From Thalassospira sp. TSL5-1 (GTDB taxonomy: Bacteria > Pseudomonadota > Alphaproteobacteria > Rhodospirillales > Thalassospiraceae): a stretch of 64,000 nucleotides of DNA. Under the pieces are notes generated by a model, which did not search any database, had not been told where the DNA came from, and worked only from the letters and a program-made list of their open reading frames with translations. Positions 24,379 through 33,556 of the stretch are shown here, piece by piece (within the stretch, counting starts at the first letter, position 1; each line of letters opens with the position of its first letter). A program made the translations under genes and the position numbers. The stretch covers positions 930,882-994,881 of the forward strand of contig NZ_KV880638.1 of assembly GCF_001907695.1 (NCBI RefSeq). The letters are read 5' to 3'.

Positions 24379-25407
24379 TCAGGGTATATGCAGTTCCGTC
24401 GTGCCAATTTCGACCGGGGCTTTACCATCGCGCGAAAACAGCACACGGCCCTGATAGGTTCCGCTGCGCCACTGGTCGCCGGGGCGGTCGGCATTGACGT
24501 AAAACCATTTGGCACGCGGGCCGTTATCGTTGGGCAGTTTGATGGTGAAATCGCGGCTGCCGTTAAAACCACGCGGGCCAGCAACATTAAGGGTGATCAC
24601 ATCGCCATCATTCACGCCAATCAGATAACCCCAAAAATAAAGCGACGGGCTGGTGGCGGGCAAAGTATCGCCCCGGTCATAGCCGCGTTTGATGTCGGTG
24701 GCATTGGGGCGGCCCGATGAAAAACCCAGCGCATAAAGATGTACGGCGCGATAGGTCATCTGGGCGGAGGCTTCGGGCGTCCAGAGAACGGCCTGGCCCG
24801 TGCTGCAATTATCTGTGCCCGGGTCGGCCATGTCGGTGCCGCTAAACGGGTCGATCAATTTATCATTCTGGCGCAGGTTGAAATGCAGATGCGGGAACGT
24901 GGCCTGACCGGACATGCCAACCAGGCCAATGGTTTGCCCCCGGCTGACATGGTCGCCCTTGCGCACGGCAATCGACCCGCGTCGCATATGACAATACTGG
25001 CTTTGCCAGCCATCTTCATGGTCAATCAAAATGCCATTGCCGCATTCAATGCCGGTCAGGGCATCCTTGTTCAGGCGTCCTGCATCAATATCCTCGACCC
25101 CGTCACGGGTGGCGCTGACAGTGCCGTCAGCCACGGCTTGTACAGCAACACCACTGATCATGGCTTCTTCGTCGGGAATGGCAAAGTCGGTGCCGCGATG
25201 GCCGTCATAGGTGCTGGTGCCGCAGGCAAAATCGCGAATACCGGGCCCGGCATCATGATCGACATAATGCACGACATTGCATTCGCCATAAGAGCAATCG
25301 ACAGGCAGGTCAAAAGGCGGGCCATCGGCGCGCGCCGGTGCCGTGATCAGCGCCCCCGCCAGAATGCCCACGGCACACATTGCGGAAAACACTATTTTGT
25401 GACCCAT
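24379..25407 (-). CDS. Secreted M23-family peptidoglycan endopeptidase
   Basis: A 342-residue exported protein. The signal peptide is residues ~1-26 (ending PARADG). The M23 zinc peptidase domain follows: HRGTDF supplies the first His and Asp, and the HxH pair is in FPHLHFNLRQ, with QSYCHM-type residues before it; the C-terminal ~130 residues form a beta-rich domain (DVITLNVAGPRGFNGSRDF). It should cleave peptidoglycan peptides in the periplasm or outside. The ATG chosen has AAGGAG six bases upstream; the frame is open 41 codons further. Confidence 0.88.
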   Translation of the reverse strand: MGHKIVFSAMCAVGILAGALITAPARADGPPFDLPVDCSYGECNVVHYVDHDAGPGIRDFACGTSTYDGHRGTDFAIPDEEAMISGVAVQAVADGTVSATRDGVEDIDAGRLNKDALTGIECGNGILIDHEDGWQSQYCHMRRGSIAVRKGDHVSRGQTIGLVGMSGQATFPHLHFNLRQNDKLIDPFSGTDMADPGTDNCSTGQAVLWTPEASAQMTYRAVHLYALGFSSGRPNATDIKRGYDRGDTLPATSPSLYFWGYLIGVNDGDVITLNVAGPRGFNGSRDFTIKLPNDNGPRAKWFYVNADRPGDQWRSGTYQGRVLFSRDGKAPVEIGTTELHIP

Positions 25408-25609
25408 CAAGGTCTCCTTGCTGATTGCCTTGTCGCGGGGAACCCATATTGTGGGTGTCATGCCCCATAGACAGCCCAAGGGTATCGTATTTAAAAATGC
25501 GCCCGATACCCCAAAAACAGCGTCACGCACCTGACATTGTTAACCGTCATATGTATACGGGCGGTCAAAACAGTTCAAATCCATTTTACACAGGAATTTC
25601 ATCACAGTC

Positions 25610-26458
25610 ATGGATCATACGGTGCTTTTTCGTTTGGCGGTTTTTGCCACCCTGCTGGTTGTGATGGGCCTGTGGGAAGCTGTTGTCCCCTACCGCCAGG
25701 GCAAAGAGCAAAAACGGGCCGGGCGCTGGGCAACGAATTTCGCCCTGATGATTTGCGGGGCCGCACTTAGCCGCTTTACCATCGGGGCGGCCATGATCAT
25801 TGCCGCATCCTATGCGCAGGGGCAGGGCTGGGGGCTGTTGCCCTGGCTGGATTTACCGGCCCCGGTGGCAGTTTTGCTGGCGATTGTCGGGCTCGATTGC
25901 GCGGTTTACTGGCAGCATCGTTTTACCCATATGTTTGCCGTGCTGTGGCGGTTTCACCGGGTACATCATGTTGATCCCGGGTTTGATATCTCAACGGCGG
26001 TGCGGTTTCATCCGCTCGAAATTGCGGTTTCGGCGGCGTATAAATCCTGCTTTGTTGTTATTTTGGGGGCCGATGCCTGGGCGGTGGTGATTTATGAAAC
26101 CCTGCTGAGCAGTTTTGCCTTGTTTAATCATGGCAATGTGCATTTGCCGCGTTTGCTTGACCTGGCCTTGCGCGGGCTTTTTGTCACCCCGGATATGCAC
26201 CGTATTCATCATTCGGCGGTGATGGACGAAACCAACAGCAATTACGGCAATATTCTTTCGGTGTGGGACCGTCTCTTTGCCAGCTACCGGGAAAAGTCGC
26301 GTGAGGATGACCGCAGGATGATGATCGGCCTTGACGAATTTCGCGACCGGGAAAGCCAGTCGCTGGTTGGGAGCCTGTTGCTGCCGTTTCGTCGTACCCC
26401 GTCAGTTCAGCAGCCCCGGCAATCTCCGCAGCCTCGCCACGCCGATACGGATGCCTGA
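25610..26458 (+). CDS. Sterol desaturase / fatty-acid hydroxylase family membrane protein
   Basis: A 282-residue inner-membrane di-iron enzyme family member. Four or so membrane segments occupy residues ~1-140, and the histidine boxes are HRFTHMFAVLWRFHRVHHVD (residues ~103-122) and later NHGNVH with HRIHHS (residues ~165-205). Family members hydroxylate or desaturate lipids, hopanoids or carotenoids; the substrate here is unknown. The C-terminal ~30 residues are a Gln/Pro-rich tail. It is a single gene facing a convergent methyltransferase gene. Confidence 0.9.
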   Translation: MDHTVLFRLAVFATLLVVMGLWEAVVPYRQGKEQKRAGRWATNFALMICGAALSRFTIGAAMIIAASYAQGQGWGLLPWLDLPAPVAVLLAIVGLDCAVYWQHRFTHMFAVLWRFHRVHHVDPGFDISTAVRFHPLEIAVSAAYKSCFVVILGADAWAVVIYETLLSSFALFNHGNVHLPRLLDLALRGLFVTPDMHRIHHSAVMDETNSNYGNILSVWDRLFASYREKSREDDRRMMIGLDEFRDRESQSLVGSLLLPFRRTPSVQQPRQSPQPRHADTDA

Positions 26459-26474
26459 CGAAAGGCAAAAGTTG

Positions 26475-27266
26475 TCAGGCTGCGTGAATGCCCCGCACGG
26501 CAAGGGCGGATGCCACAAGGGATCGTTTGCCATCCATGTTGCCCGCAATATAGGCGCGACGCACGGCGGATTGCAGGTTGTGGGCCTGTTCGCCATCAAG
26601 GGATGTAAAAAATTCACGGATCAGGCTGTGACTGCCCAAAAGCGACTGCCAGTAATCGTTGAAATCGAGAAAATCCATGCGGATCGACAGGGTGGCGGTG
26701 CCAATTTCGGTTAGTCCGGCATCGGCCCATAAATCCAGCAGGGCGTCTTCGTCATGATAGGGCACCTTGAAAATGCGGGCGCGCAGGGCCTCCCCTTCAC
26801 CATCAAACAAGATTGCGGCCGCATCCAGAAACAGCCGCAAAAAGGCCAGCCCACCGGCGCGATCCCAAACGGTGGCCGCAATAATGCCGCCGGGGCGTGT
26901 CACACGTTGCATTTCATGCAGGGCCTGTTGTGGGTCGGCCAGGTCATTCAGAAGCAGTTGTGAAAAGGCGGCATCAAAACTGGCGGCTTCATAGGGCAGG
27001 TTGCCCGCATCGCCGGTTTCAAATTTTACATTTGGCGCAGCATTTAACAGGGCTTCGCCCAGATAATCGGGCATCAAATCGATGCCGGTAATATCTGCCG
27101 AAGGATAACGGGTTGCTGCCGCCAGGGTCAGGCTGCCGGTACCGCACCCGACATCCAGCAGCGTGCCGCAGGCCGGTGCATCAACAAAAGCCAGAAAGGC
27201 GCGGGCGAGGCGGCGGCTCCAGCGGCCCATTGCGATTTCATAGATATCGGCGGCAGAGGATCTCAT
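26475..27266 (-). CDS. Class I SAM-dependent methyltransferase
   Basis: A 263-residue methyltransferase of the UbiE/BioC-like type. Motif I is LLDVGCGTGSLTLAAA (SAM-binding glycine loop), motif II acid in DITGIDLMPDYL, and motif III region FDAAFSQLLLNDLADPQQAL followed by VTRPGGIIAATVWD. Substrate unknown. The start is set at the ATG of MRSSAADIYE, which aligns with the usual start of such proteins; 24 further codons are open upstream. No pathway neighbour identifies the substrate. Confidence 0.88.
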   Translation of the reverse strand: MRSSAADIYEIAMGRWSRRLARAFLAFVDAPACGTLLDVGCGTGSLTLAAATRYPSADITGIDLMPDYLGEALLNAAPNVKFETGDAGNLPYEAASFDAAFSQLLLNDLADPQQALHEMQRVTRPGGIIAATVWDRAGGLAFLRLFLDAAAILFDGEGEALRARIFKVPYHDEDALLDLWADAGLTEIGTATLSIRMDFLDFNDYWQSLLGSHSLIREFFTSLDGEQAHNLQSAVRRAYIAGNMDGKRSLVASALAVRGIHAA

Positions 27267-27614
27267 ATCTTGGTTCCGTAACTGGCTGGCATATCGGCAA
27301 TACAGCAAAGCAGCACACAGGCCATGCCGCTGCATCAAAAATCGGGCGGGGCAGCATTGGTCGGGTCGCTGCGCTTAATATTGATTGCACAGGAGAACAA
27401 AGCAATGAAGATTAATGCAATAAACCCAATGTCATAGATGCCATGTCCTGTGCAGCCATTTGGCCGGTACGGCATGGTGCATTGCACGCGAAAGCAGGCA
27501 AAACAATGTGACAGTTCATTTGTTTTTACAAAAGGCCATTGCGAAACACCTGTTTGGCGATGATACTCGGTTTATATTGCGTTGCACAAAGATAACGATA
27601 TGAGGATCGACAAG
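27267..27614. other. 350-base divergent promoter gap
   Basis: Lies between the divergently transcribed methyltransferase and MaoC hydratase genes. I see no gene or strong structure in it; it must hold both promoters. Confidence 0.4.
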
Positions 27615-28061
27615 ATGACAAAGCGTGACGGTCTGGAAGGATATTATCTCGAGGATCTGGAAGTTGGCATGGAAGGTAGCTATGCCAAAACCGTAACCGA
27701 GACGGACATTATCCTGTTTGCCGGTGTGTCGGGGGATAGCAACCCGGTGCATTTGAACGATGAATTTGCCAAAACCACCATGTTTGAAGGCCGCATTGCG
27801 CATGGCATGCTGTCGGCCGGGTTTATTTCAACAGCCCTTGGCACCCGTCTGCCTGGCCCGGGCACGATTTATCTGTCGCAGAACCTGCAATTTCGTGCGC
27901 CAGTACGCATTGGCGATACCGTGACGGCAAAGGTAACGGTGCGTGAAATTATCGCCGCGAAAAAACGCATTGTGCTTGATACCACCTGTTTTGTCGGCGA
28001 CCGTGTGGTGATTTCGGGTGAAGCAACCGTTATGGTGCCCGCACGCGGTACGGCCAGTTGA
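27615..28061 (+). CDS. MaoC-family (R)-specific enoyl-CoA hydratase
   Basis: A 148-residue hot-dog-fold protein with the hydratase-2 motif: FAGVSGDSNPVHLN holds the catalytic Asp and His. Length and sequence match PhaJ-type single-domain hydratases, which convert trans-2-enoyl-CoA to (R)-3-hydroxyacyl-CoA and supply polyhydroxyalkanoate synthesis. No pha genes are adjacent, so the physiological substrate is not certain. The start at 27615 has GAGG nine bases upstream; ATG at 27600 and TTG at 27582 are in-frame alternatives. Confidence 0.85.
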   Translation: MTKRDGLEGYYLEDLEVGMEGSYAKTVTETDIILFAGVSGDSNPVHLNDEFAKTTMFEGRIAHGMLSAGFISTALGTRLPGPGTIYLSQNLQFRAPVRIGDTVTAKVTVREIIAAKKRIVLDTTCFVGDRVVISGEATVMVPARGTAS

Positions 28062-28211
28062 TTTAAAGCTGATTTGCGCTGATATCGGGCCCGTCCTGCC
28101 CGGCTGGCCGTGGACAAGGCTGGTAAAATAAAGTGCCAGCAGGGCTGTTTTGCACTGTTATAAGCAGGAAAAGGCTTTACGGTGCGGCCTTGGCCGATTT
28201 ATAGCTGCCTG

Positions 28212-28237
28212 CCGGGCTTGATTTTAAAAAAGCCCGG
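28212..28237. repeat. Hairpin upstream of ribF
   Basis: CCGGGCTT and AAGCCCGG pair around a ten-base AT-rich loop, 44 bases before the ribF start. It could end the transcript from the hydratase gene, although no T-run follows. It does not have the multi-arm layout of an FMN riboswitch. Confidence 0.4.
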
Positions 28238-28280
28238 TATTCGGAATCATTGTGCGAGCAAAACAGAGAGAACGGCATTG

Positions 28281-29258
28281 ATGCGCGTTTTTCGATCCTT
28301 TGAAAATTTGCCCATCGATGCGCGTGGCGCTGTTGTTGCAATTGGCAATTTCGACGGCCTGCATCTGGGGCACCAGACCATTTTGGCCGAGGCCAGGCGC
28401 ATTGCGGGGCGCCTTGGCGTTCCCCTTGCCATCCTGAGTTTCGAGCCCCATCCCCGCACCATTTTTCGCGCAGGCGAGCCCCCCTTTCGCCTGACATCGG
28501 CCGAGGATCGGCTTGCCGCTGCATCGGAACTGGGCATTGACCTGTTTTACGAGGTTGCCTTCACGCCCGATTTTGCGACCCTGAGCGCGGAAGACTTCAT
28601 TTACAAGGTGCTGGTTGAAGGCCTGGGCGTGCGGCACATTGTGGTGGGCTGGGATTTCTGTTTTGGCAAGGGCCGGGCCGGAAATGTCGATACCCTTAAA
28701 ACGATAGGGGATGTTGCCGGGTTTGGTGTGACGGCGGTGGAGCCGGTTACCCATGATAACGGTGTCATTTACTCCTCAACCGCGATCCGGCAGGCATTAC
28801 GCGAAGGACGCCCCGAAGATGCGCGTAACCTTTTGGGGCGGCCGTGGGAAATTGGCGGGATTGTCATTCATGGCGATGCACGGGGCCGGACCATTGGTTT
28901 TCCCACTGCCAATGTTGCCCTGGGCCTGCATTTGCGCCCCAAATTTGGCGTTTATGCCATTCGTTTGGGGCTGGTGAAGCATGATGACCCGCACAGCGTT
29001 GAATGCTGGCGAGACGGAGTCGCCAATATTGGGGTGCGGCCCAGCTTTGGCGGTGACGAAGAAGCCGGGCTTGAAGCCCACCTATTTGATTTTGATCGCG
29101 ACATATATGATCGCGCCGTTCGGGTCCGCCTGATTGGCTTTATACGTGGCGAACAAAAGTTCGACGGGCTTGATGCCCTGAAGGCCCAGATCGGCCGTGA
29201 TGTACAAACGGCCCGTGAAATTCTGGCGGCGAACCCGCCGGTCAATCCCGGGATTTGA
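28281..29258 (+). CDS. ribF: Bifunctional riboflavin kinase / FAD synthetase
   Basis: A 325-residue enzyme making FMN from riboflavin and FAD from FMN. The N-terminal adenylyltransferase domain shows AIGNFDGLHLGHQTIL (HxGH-like loop), and YSSTAIRQALREG with the ISSTxIR-type motif; the C-terminal flavokinase domain shows GRTIGFPTANVAL and GVANIGVRPSFGG. Length is normal. The start at 28281 has GAGAGAA upstream; the frame extends 33 codons. It precedes ileS and lspA, the common ribF-ileS-lspA order of proteobacteria. Confidence 0.95.
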   Translation: MRVFRSFENLPIDARGAVVAIGNFDGLHLGHQTILAEARRIAGRLGVPLAILSFEPHPRTIFRAGEPPFRLTSAEDRLAAASELGIDLFYEVAFTPDFATLSAEDFIYKVLVEGLGVRHIVVGWDFCFGKGRAGNVDTLKTIGDVAGFGVTAVEPVTHDNGVIYSSTAIRQALREGRPEDARNLLGRPWEIGGIVIHGDARGRTIGFPTANVALGLHLRPKFGVYAIRLGLVKHDDPHSVECWRDGVANIGVRPSFGGDEEAGLEAHLFDFDRDIYDRAVRVRLIGFIRGEQKFDGLDALKAQIGRDVQTAREILAANPPVNPGI

Positions 29259-29358
29259 AATTGGTTGTGAACCCGCTATGATCCGCGCGCCCCAAAAGGG
29301 TGCAGCCCGGACCGGGGTTTGCCTGTGAATTAAAGTGCAAGACGACAGGACTGTCACG

Positions 29359-32196
29359 ATGAGCGTCGAATATAAAAAGACCGTTATCCTGCCCCAGACT
29401 GATTTCCCGATGCGGGCGGGTTTGCCGAAAATGGAACCGACATTGCTGGAGCAATGGCAGAAGGACGATCTTTACGGCACCATTCGGGGCATTTCCAAAG
29501 GGCGCGAGCAGTTTGTGCTGCATGATGGCCCGCCCTATGCCAATGGCCATTTGCATATTGGCCATGCACTAAACAAGATTTTGAAAGACGTGATCACCCG
29601 TTCCCAGCAGATGATGGGCAAGGATGCGGTGTATGTGCCGGGCTGGGATTGCCACGGTTTGCCGATCGAATGGAAGATCGAAGAACAGTACCGAGCCAAG
29701 GGCAAAAACAAGGACGAAGTTCCCGTTGCCGAGTTTCGCAAAGAATGCCGTGAATTTGCCCAGAAATGGCTCGATATCCAGCGCGAGGAATTCAAGCGTC
29801 TGGGCGTGATGGGTGACTGGGATAACCCCTATGTCACGATGGATTACCGGGCCGAGGCCGCGATTGCCCGCGAATTGGGCAAATTCCTGATGAACGGGGC
29901 GCTTTATCGTGGCTCGAAGCCGGTGATGTGGTCGGTTGTTGAAAAAACCGCCCTCGCCGAAGCCGAAATTGAATATCACGACCATACCAGCAAGACCATT
30001 CATGTCCGCTTCCCGGTGGTGAAATCATCGGTCGAAGCCCTGAATGACGCCAGCATCGTAATTTGGACGACGACCCCCTGGACCATCCCGGGCAACCGTG
30101 CAATTTCCTATGGCGAAGATATCGATTATGTCGTGATCGAAGTCACCGAAACGGCCGAGGAATGCTGGGCCAAGGTTGGCGAGAAGCTGGCCGTTTGTGC
30201 CGATCTGGTTGAGGACATGTGCAAAAATGGCCGTATTCTCGGCCATAAGGTTGTTGGCACCTTCAAGGGAAGCGACCTGGAGGGCACGATGAGCGCCCAT
30301 CCGTTCCGTGGTCAGGGGTATGATTATGATGTGCCGCTGCTGCCCGCTGATTATGTCACGACTGATACCGGTACCGGCTTTGTCCATACCGCCCCGACGC
30401 ACGGCCCGGAAGACTATATCACCGGCCTGAAATACGGGCTGGAAGTGCCCGAAATGATCGATGCCGAAGGCAAATATTACGACCATGTGCCGTTATTTGC
30501 CGGTCGCTGTATCTATGATGCCAATGGCAAGGAAGGCGATGCCAACGAAACCGTGATTGCCAAGCTGGTGGAAGATGGCGCGCTGCTTTCGCGGGGTCGT
30601 TTGAAGCATAGCTACCCGCATTCCTGGCGTTCCAAGGCACCGATCATTTATCGCACCACGCCGCAATGGTTTATTTCCATGTCGGAAACCGGCCTGCGTG
30701 AAACAGCACTTAAGGCGATTGACGATACCCGTTTCGTGCCGGAAGCCGGGCGCGCGCGCCTGCATTCCATGATTGCCAACCGCCCGGACTGGTGCGTATC
30801 GCGCCAGCGCGCCTGGGGTGTTCCGATCACGGTTTTTGTCAACAAGAAAACCCGCGAACCCCTGCGTGATCAGGCCGTTCTGGACCGCGTCTATACCGCC
30901 TTCTGTGAAGAAGGGGCCGATGCCTGGTTCACCTGGGATGCGCAGCGTTTTCTGGGCAATGATTATAATGCCGATGATTACGAACAGGTCATGGATGTGC
31001 TCGATGTGTGGTTCGATTCTGGATCATCGCACAGCTATGTTCTCGAAGAACGCCCGGATCTGAAATGGCCCGCCGACCTGTATCTGGAAGGCTCGGACCA
31101 GCATCGTGGCTGGTTCCATTCATCCTTGCTGGAATCATGCGGGACGCGCGGCCGTGCACCCTATGATGCGGTTTTGACACACGGCTTCGTTCTGGATGGC
31201 AAGGGCTATAAAATGTCCAAGTCGCTCAATAACGTGGTCGCGCCGCAGGATGTGATCAAGAAATTCGGTGCCGATATTCTGCGTTTGTGGGTTGTCAGCT
31301 CGGATTACCATGATGACCTGCGTATTTCCGATGAAATCATCCAGCGCCATTCCGACATTTATCGTCGCCTGCGCAATACACTGCGCTTCCTTTTGGGCAA
31401 CCTCGCGGGCTTTAGCGACGAAGAAAAAGTCGCCGATAGCGAATTGCCGGAACTCGAACGCTGGGTGCTGCACCGTCTGAGCATGCTTGATGACACGGTG
31501 AAGGAAACCACTGCGGCGTTTGACTTCCACCAGCTGTTTATCGAACTGCACAATTTCTGTGCCCAGGACCTGTCGGCCTTCTTCCTTGATATTCGCAAGG
31601 ATGCGCTTTATTGCGATGCGCCTTCAAGCCTGCGTCGTCGTGCGGCCCGCACGGTGATGGATCGTGTATTTGATTGCCTGGTGCGCTGGCTGGCCCCGGT
31701 TCTGTGCTTTACCGCCGATGAAGCCTGGCGGGCACGCTACGGCAATGAAAGCTCGGTCCATGCGCAAACCTATAACAGCGTTTCCGATGGCTGGAAAAAC
31801 GACGAACTGGCGACGAAGTGGGAAAAAATCCGTAAACTTCGCCGTGTTGTTACCGGTGCGCTGGAAGTCGAACGGGCGGAAAAACGCATTGGTGGCAGCC
31901 TTGACGCGGCACCGAAGGTTTATGCCGATGAAGCCTATATCACCGCGCTTGACGGCCTGAACCTGGCGGAAATTGCCATTACGTCGGATATCGAACTGAT
32001 TGCAGGCGAAGGGCCGGATACGGCCTATCGTCTGGAGGATGTTGCCGGTGTGGCGGTGGTGCCAGCCCTGGCCGAAGGCGAAAAATGCGAGCGTTGCTGG
32101 CAGATCCTGCCCGAAGTCGGTTCGCACCCGGAACACAAAACCGTTTGTAACCGTTGTGCCGATGCTGTGGATGAAATGGGCGTTGACGCACAATAA
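29359..32196 (+). CDS. ileS: Isoleucyl-tRNA synthetase
   Basis: A 945-residue class I aminoacyl-tRNA synthetase that charges tRNA-Ile and edits misactivated valine. HIGH is at residues 66-69, the editing domain holds TTTPWTIPGN, KMSKS is at 618-622, and the C-terminal zinc site has Cys910, 913, 930 and 933. This is the bacterial short-type enzyme with the C-terminal zinc finger. The start at 29359 gives the standard N-terminus; a GTG eight codons upstream is open but has no better site. It lies between ribF and lspA. Confidence 0.97.
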   Translation: MSVEYKKTVILPQTDFPMRAGLPKMEPTLLEQWQKDDLYGTIRGISKGREQFVLHDGPPYANGHLHIGHALNKILKDVITRSQQMMGKDAVYVPGWDCHGLPIEWKIEEQYRAKGKNKDEVPVAEFRKECREFAQKWLDIQREEFKRLGVMGDWDNPYVTMDYRAEAAIARELGKFLMNGALYRGSKPVMWSVVEKTALAEAEIEYHDHTSKTIHVRFPVVKSSVEALNDASIVIWTTTPWTIPGNRAISYGEDIDYVVIEVTETAEECWAKVGEKLAVCADLVEDMCKNGRILGHKVVGTFKGSDLEGTMSAHPFRGQGYDYDVPLLPADYVTTDTGTGFVHTAPTHGPEDYITGLKYGLEVPEMIDAEGKYYDHVPLFAGRCIYDANGKEGDANETVIAKLVEDGALLSRGRLKHSYPHSWRSKAPIIYRTTPQWFISMSETGLRETALKAIDDTRFVPEAGRARLHSMIANRPDWCVSRQRAWGVPITVFVNKKTREPLRDQAVLDRVYTAFCEEGADAWFTWDAQRFLGNDYNADDYEQVMDVLDVWFDSGSSHSYVLEERPDLKWPADLYLEGSDQHRGWFHSSLLESCGTRGRAPYDAVLTHGFVLDGKGYKMSKSLNNVVAPQDVIKKFGADILRLWVVSSDYHDDLRISDEIIQRHSDIYRRLRNTLRFLLGNLAGFSDEEKVADSELPELERWVLHRLSMLDDTVKETTAAFDFHQLFIELHNFCAQDLSAFFLDIRKDALYCDAPSSLRRRAARTVMDRVFDCLVRWLAPVLCFTADEAWRARYGNESSVHAQTYNSVSDGWKNDELATKWEKIRKLRRVVTGALEVERAEKRIGGSLDAAPKVYADEAYITALDGLNLAEIAITSDIELIAGEGPDTAYRLEDVAGVAVVPALAEGEKCERCWQILPEVGSHPEHKTVCNRCADAVDEMGVDAQ

Positions 32197-32267
32197 GCGG
32201 TAAATACGAAAATCGGGCCGGGCAGGAATGTCCGGCCCTGACATATGGGCAGACGGAAAGAAAATTG

Positions 32268-32741
32268 ATGAAACATCGCGCCTTTGCCTTGGGCCTTCCG
32301 GTGTTGGCGTTGGTCTTTATCCTGGACCAGTGGACCAAACAGATCGCGATTGATGCGCTGTCGGATCCGGCGCGTTACATCAAGGTCACGTCGTTTATGA
32401 ATTTTGTTCTGGCGTGGAATCCCGGTGTTTCCTTTGGTCTGTTTCAGGGGCAGGCACCGTGGGTGATGATTATTGGTACGGCTGTCATCACGATTGGCTT
32501 TTTAATCTGGATGTGGCGGACCCGCGACCGCATGCTGGGAATCGCCCTGGCAATGGTGGTTGGCGGGGCCGTGGGCAACCTGGTGGACCGGCTGCGCCAC
32601 GGTGCTGTGACAGACTTTATTGATTTGCATGTTGCAGGCTATCACTGGCCGGTATTTAATATCGCCGATACGGGAATCACGATTGGTGCCGCGTTACTGT
32701 TGATCGATTCCCTATTTGGCGGTAAAAAAACTTCGCGATAA
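32268..32741 (+). CDS. lspA: Lipoprotein signal peptidase (signal peptidase II)
   Basis: A 157-residue inner-membrane aspartyl protease that removes signal peptides from lipoproteins such as the BamF-like and TolC-like lipoproteins in this window. Four membrane segments are evident. The catalytic aspartates are in GNLVDRLRHGAVTDFIDL and FNIADTGITIG. It follows ileS by 71 bases and has GGAAAG before the ATG; a TTG one codon earlier is in frame. Length is typical. Confidence 0.96.
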   Translation: MKHRAFALGLPVLALVFILDQWTKQIAIDALSDPARYIKVTSFMNFVLAWNPGVSFGLFQGQAPWVMIIGTAVITIGFLIWMWRTRDRMLGIALAMVVGGAVGNLVDRLRHGAVTDFIDLHVAGYHWPVFNIADTGITIGAALLLIDSLFGGKKTSR

Positions 32742-32791
32742 TTTTGGTCGGGCCAAATGTGGTCCCGATGACAGACTTGCAAGAGGCGTGA

Positions 32792-33364
32792 ATGACCCGG
32801 AAATCTCATCTGATCAGGATTGTGGCGCTAACCGGGTTGGCGCTTGCCGTGACCGGTTGTGAATCAACCAAGGAAACCTTCGGGCTGAACAAACAGTCGC
32901 CCGACGAGTTTCAGGTTGTTTCGCGCGCCCCCCTGAGCATGCCGCCCGAATTTAACCTGCGTGCCCCGGACCCGGGCGCACCGCGCCCGCAAACAGGCAC
33001 CGTCACCCAGCAGGCCCGTAGCCTGTTGATCGGTGAGTCGCCGACCCCGGTGGCGCGCGACCTGAATGCCAAAGATCGCAGCAGTGGCGAAGTGGCTTTG
33101 CTGGAAAAGGGTGGGGCACAATATGCTGATCCCAATATCCGTTCGGAAGTTGATCGTGAAACCTCGATCCTGATCAAGGAAAACGACAGCGTCATCGACC
33201 GGTTGGTTTTCTGGCAGGAAAAGCCGGCATTTGGCAGCGAAGTGGACCCGGCAAAAGAAGCCAAGCGCATTCGTGACCAGCAGGCATTGGGTAATTCGGT
33301 GACGGAAGGCGAAACGCCGACTATCGAGCGTCGTAAAAAAGGTATCCTCGAAGATATTTTCTAG
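32792..33364 (+). CDS. bamF: DUF3035 lipoprotein, BamF-like outer-membrane assembly subunit
   Basis: A 190-residue lipoprotein. Signal peptide and lipobox end at AVTGC (Cys23). The motif PDEFQVVSRAPLSMPPEFNLR is typical of the DUF3035/BamF family, which replaces BamC in the alphaproteobacterial beta-barrel assembly machine. The rest is polar and probably extended. It would sit in the periplasmic face of the outer membrane. It lies directly behind lspA, whose product processes it. Assignment rests on the family motif. Confidence 0.82.
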   Translation: MTRKSHLIRIVALTGLALAVTGCESTKETFGLNKQSPDEFQVVSRAPLSMPPEFNLRAPDPGAPRPQTGTVTQQARSLLIGESPTPVARDLNAKDRSSGEVALLEKGGAQYADPNIRSEVDRETSILIKENDSVIDRLVFWQEKPAFGSEVDPAKEAKRIRDQQALGNSVTEGETPTIERRKKGILEDIF

Positions 33365-33423
33365 GAATATCAATACCGGCGTCGCCCATAAGGGCTGCTC
33401 GCAAAATTGTGATGAAAAAGCAG

Positions 33424-33450
33424 GGGCGCGGATCTTCCGCGCCCTTGTTC
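33424..33450 (+). terminator. Probable terminator after bamF
   Basis: GGGCGCGGA-TCT-TCCGCGCCC is a perfect nine-base-pair stem, followed by a weak T-rich tail (TTGTTCC). Confidence 0.65.
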
Positions 33451-33556
33451 CGTCATAATCGCTTCTTAATCAGGGTATCCTGCCACATTCCGTGATAACT
33501 GGCAGGTCATAAAAATAATCCGCTAAATTCCCGGACAGATTCCCAAGGAAGACAGC

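Noticed and set aside
28062..28280. FMN riboswitch upstream of ribF
   Set aside because: Only a single hairpin is visible; the conserved multi-stem core of the FMN element is not present.
29259..29358. T-box leader in front of ileS
   Set aside because: No specifier stem, T-box sequence or terminator/antiterminator pair is visible, and T-boxes are not expected in this group.
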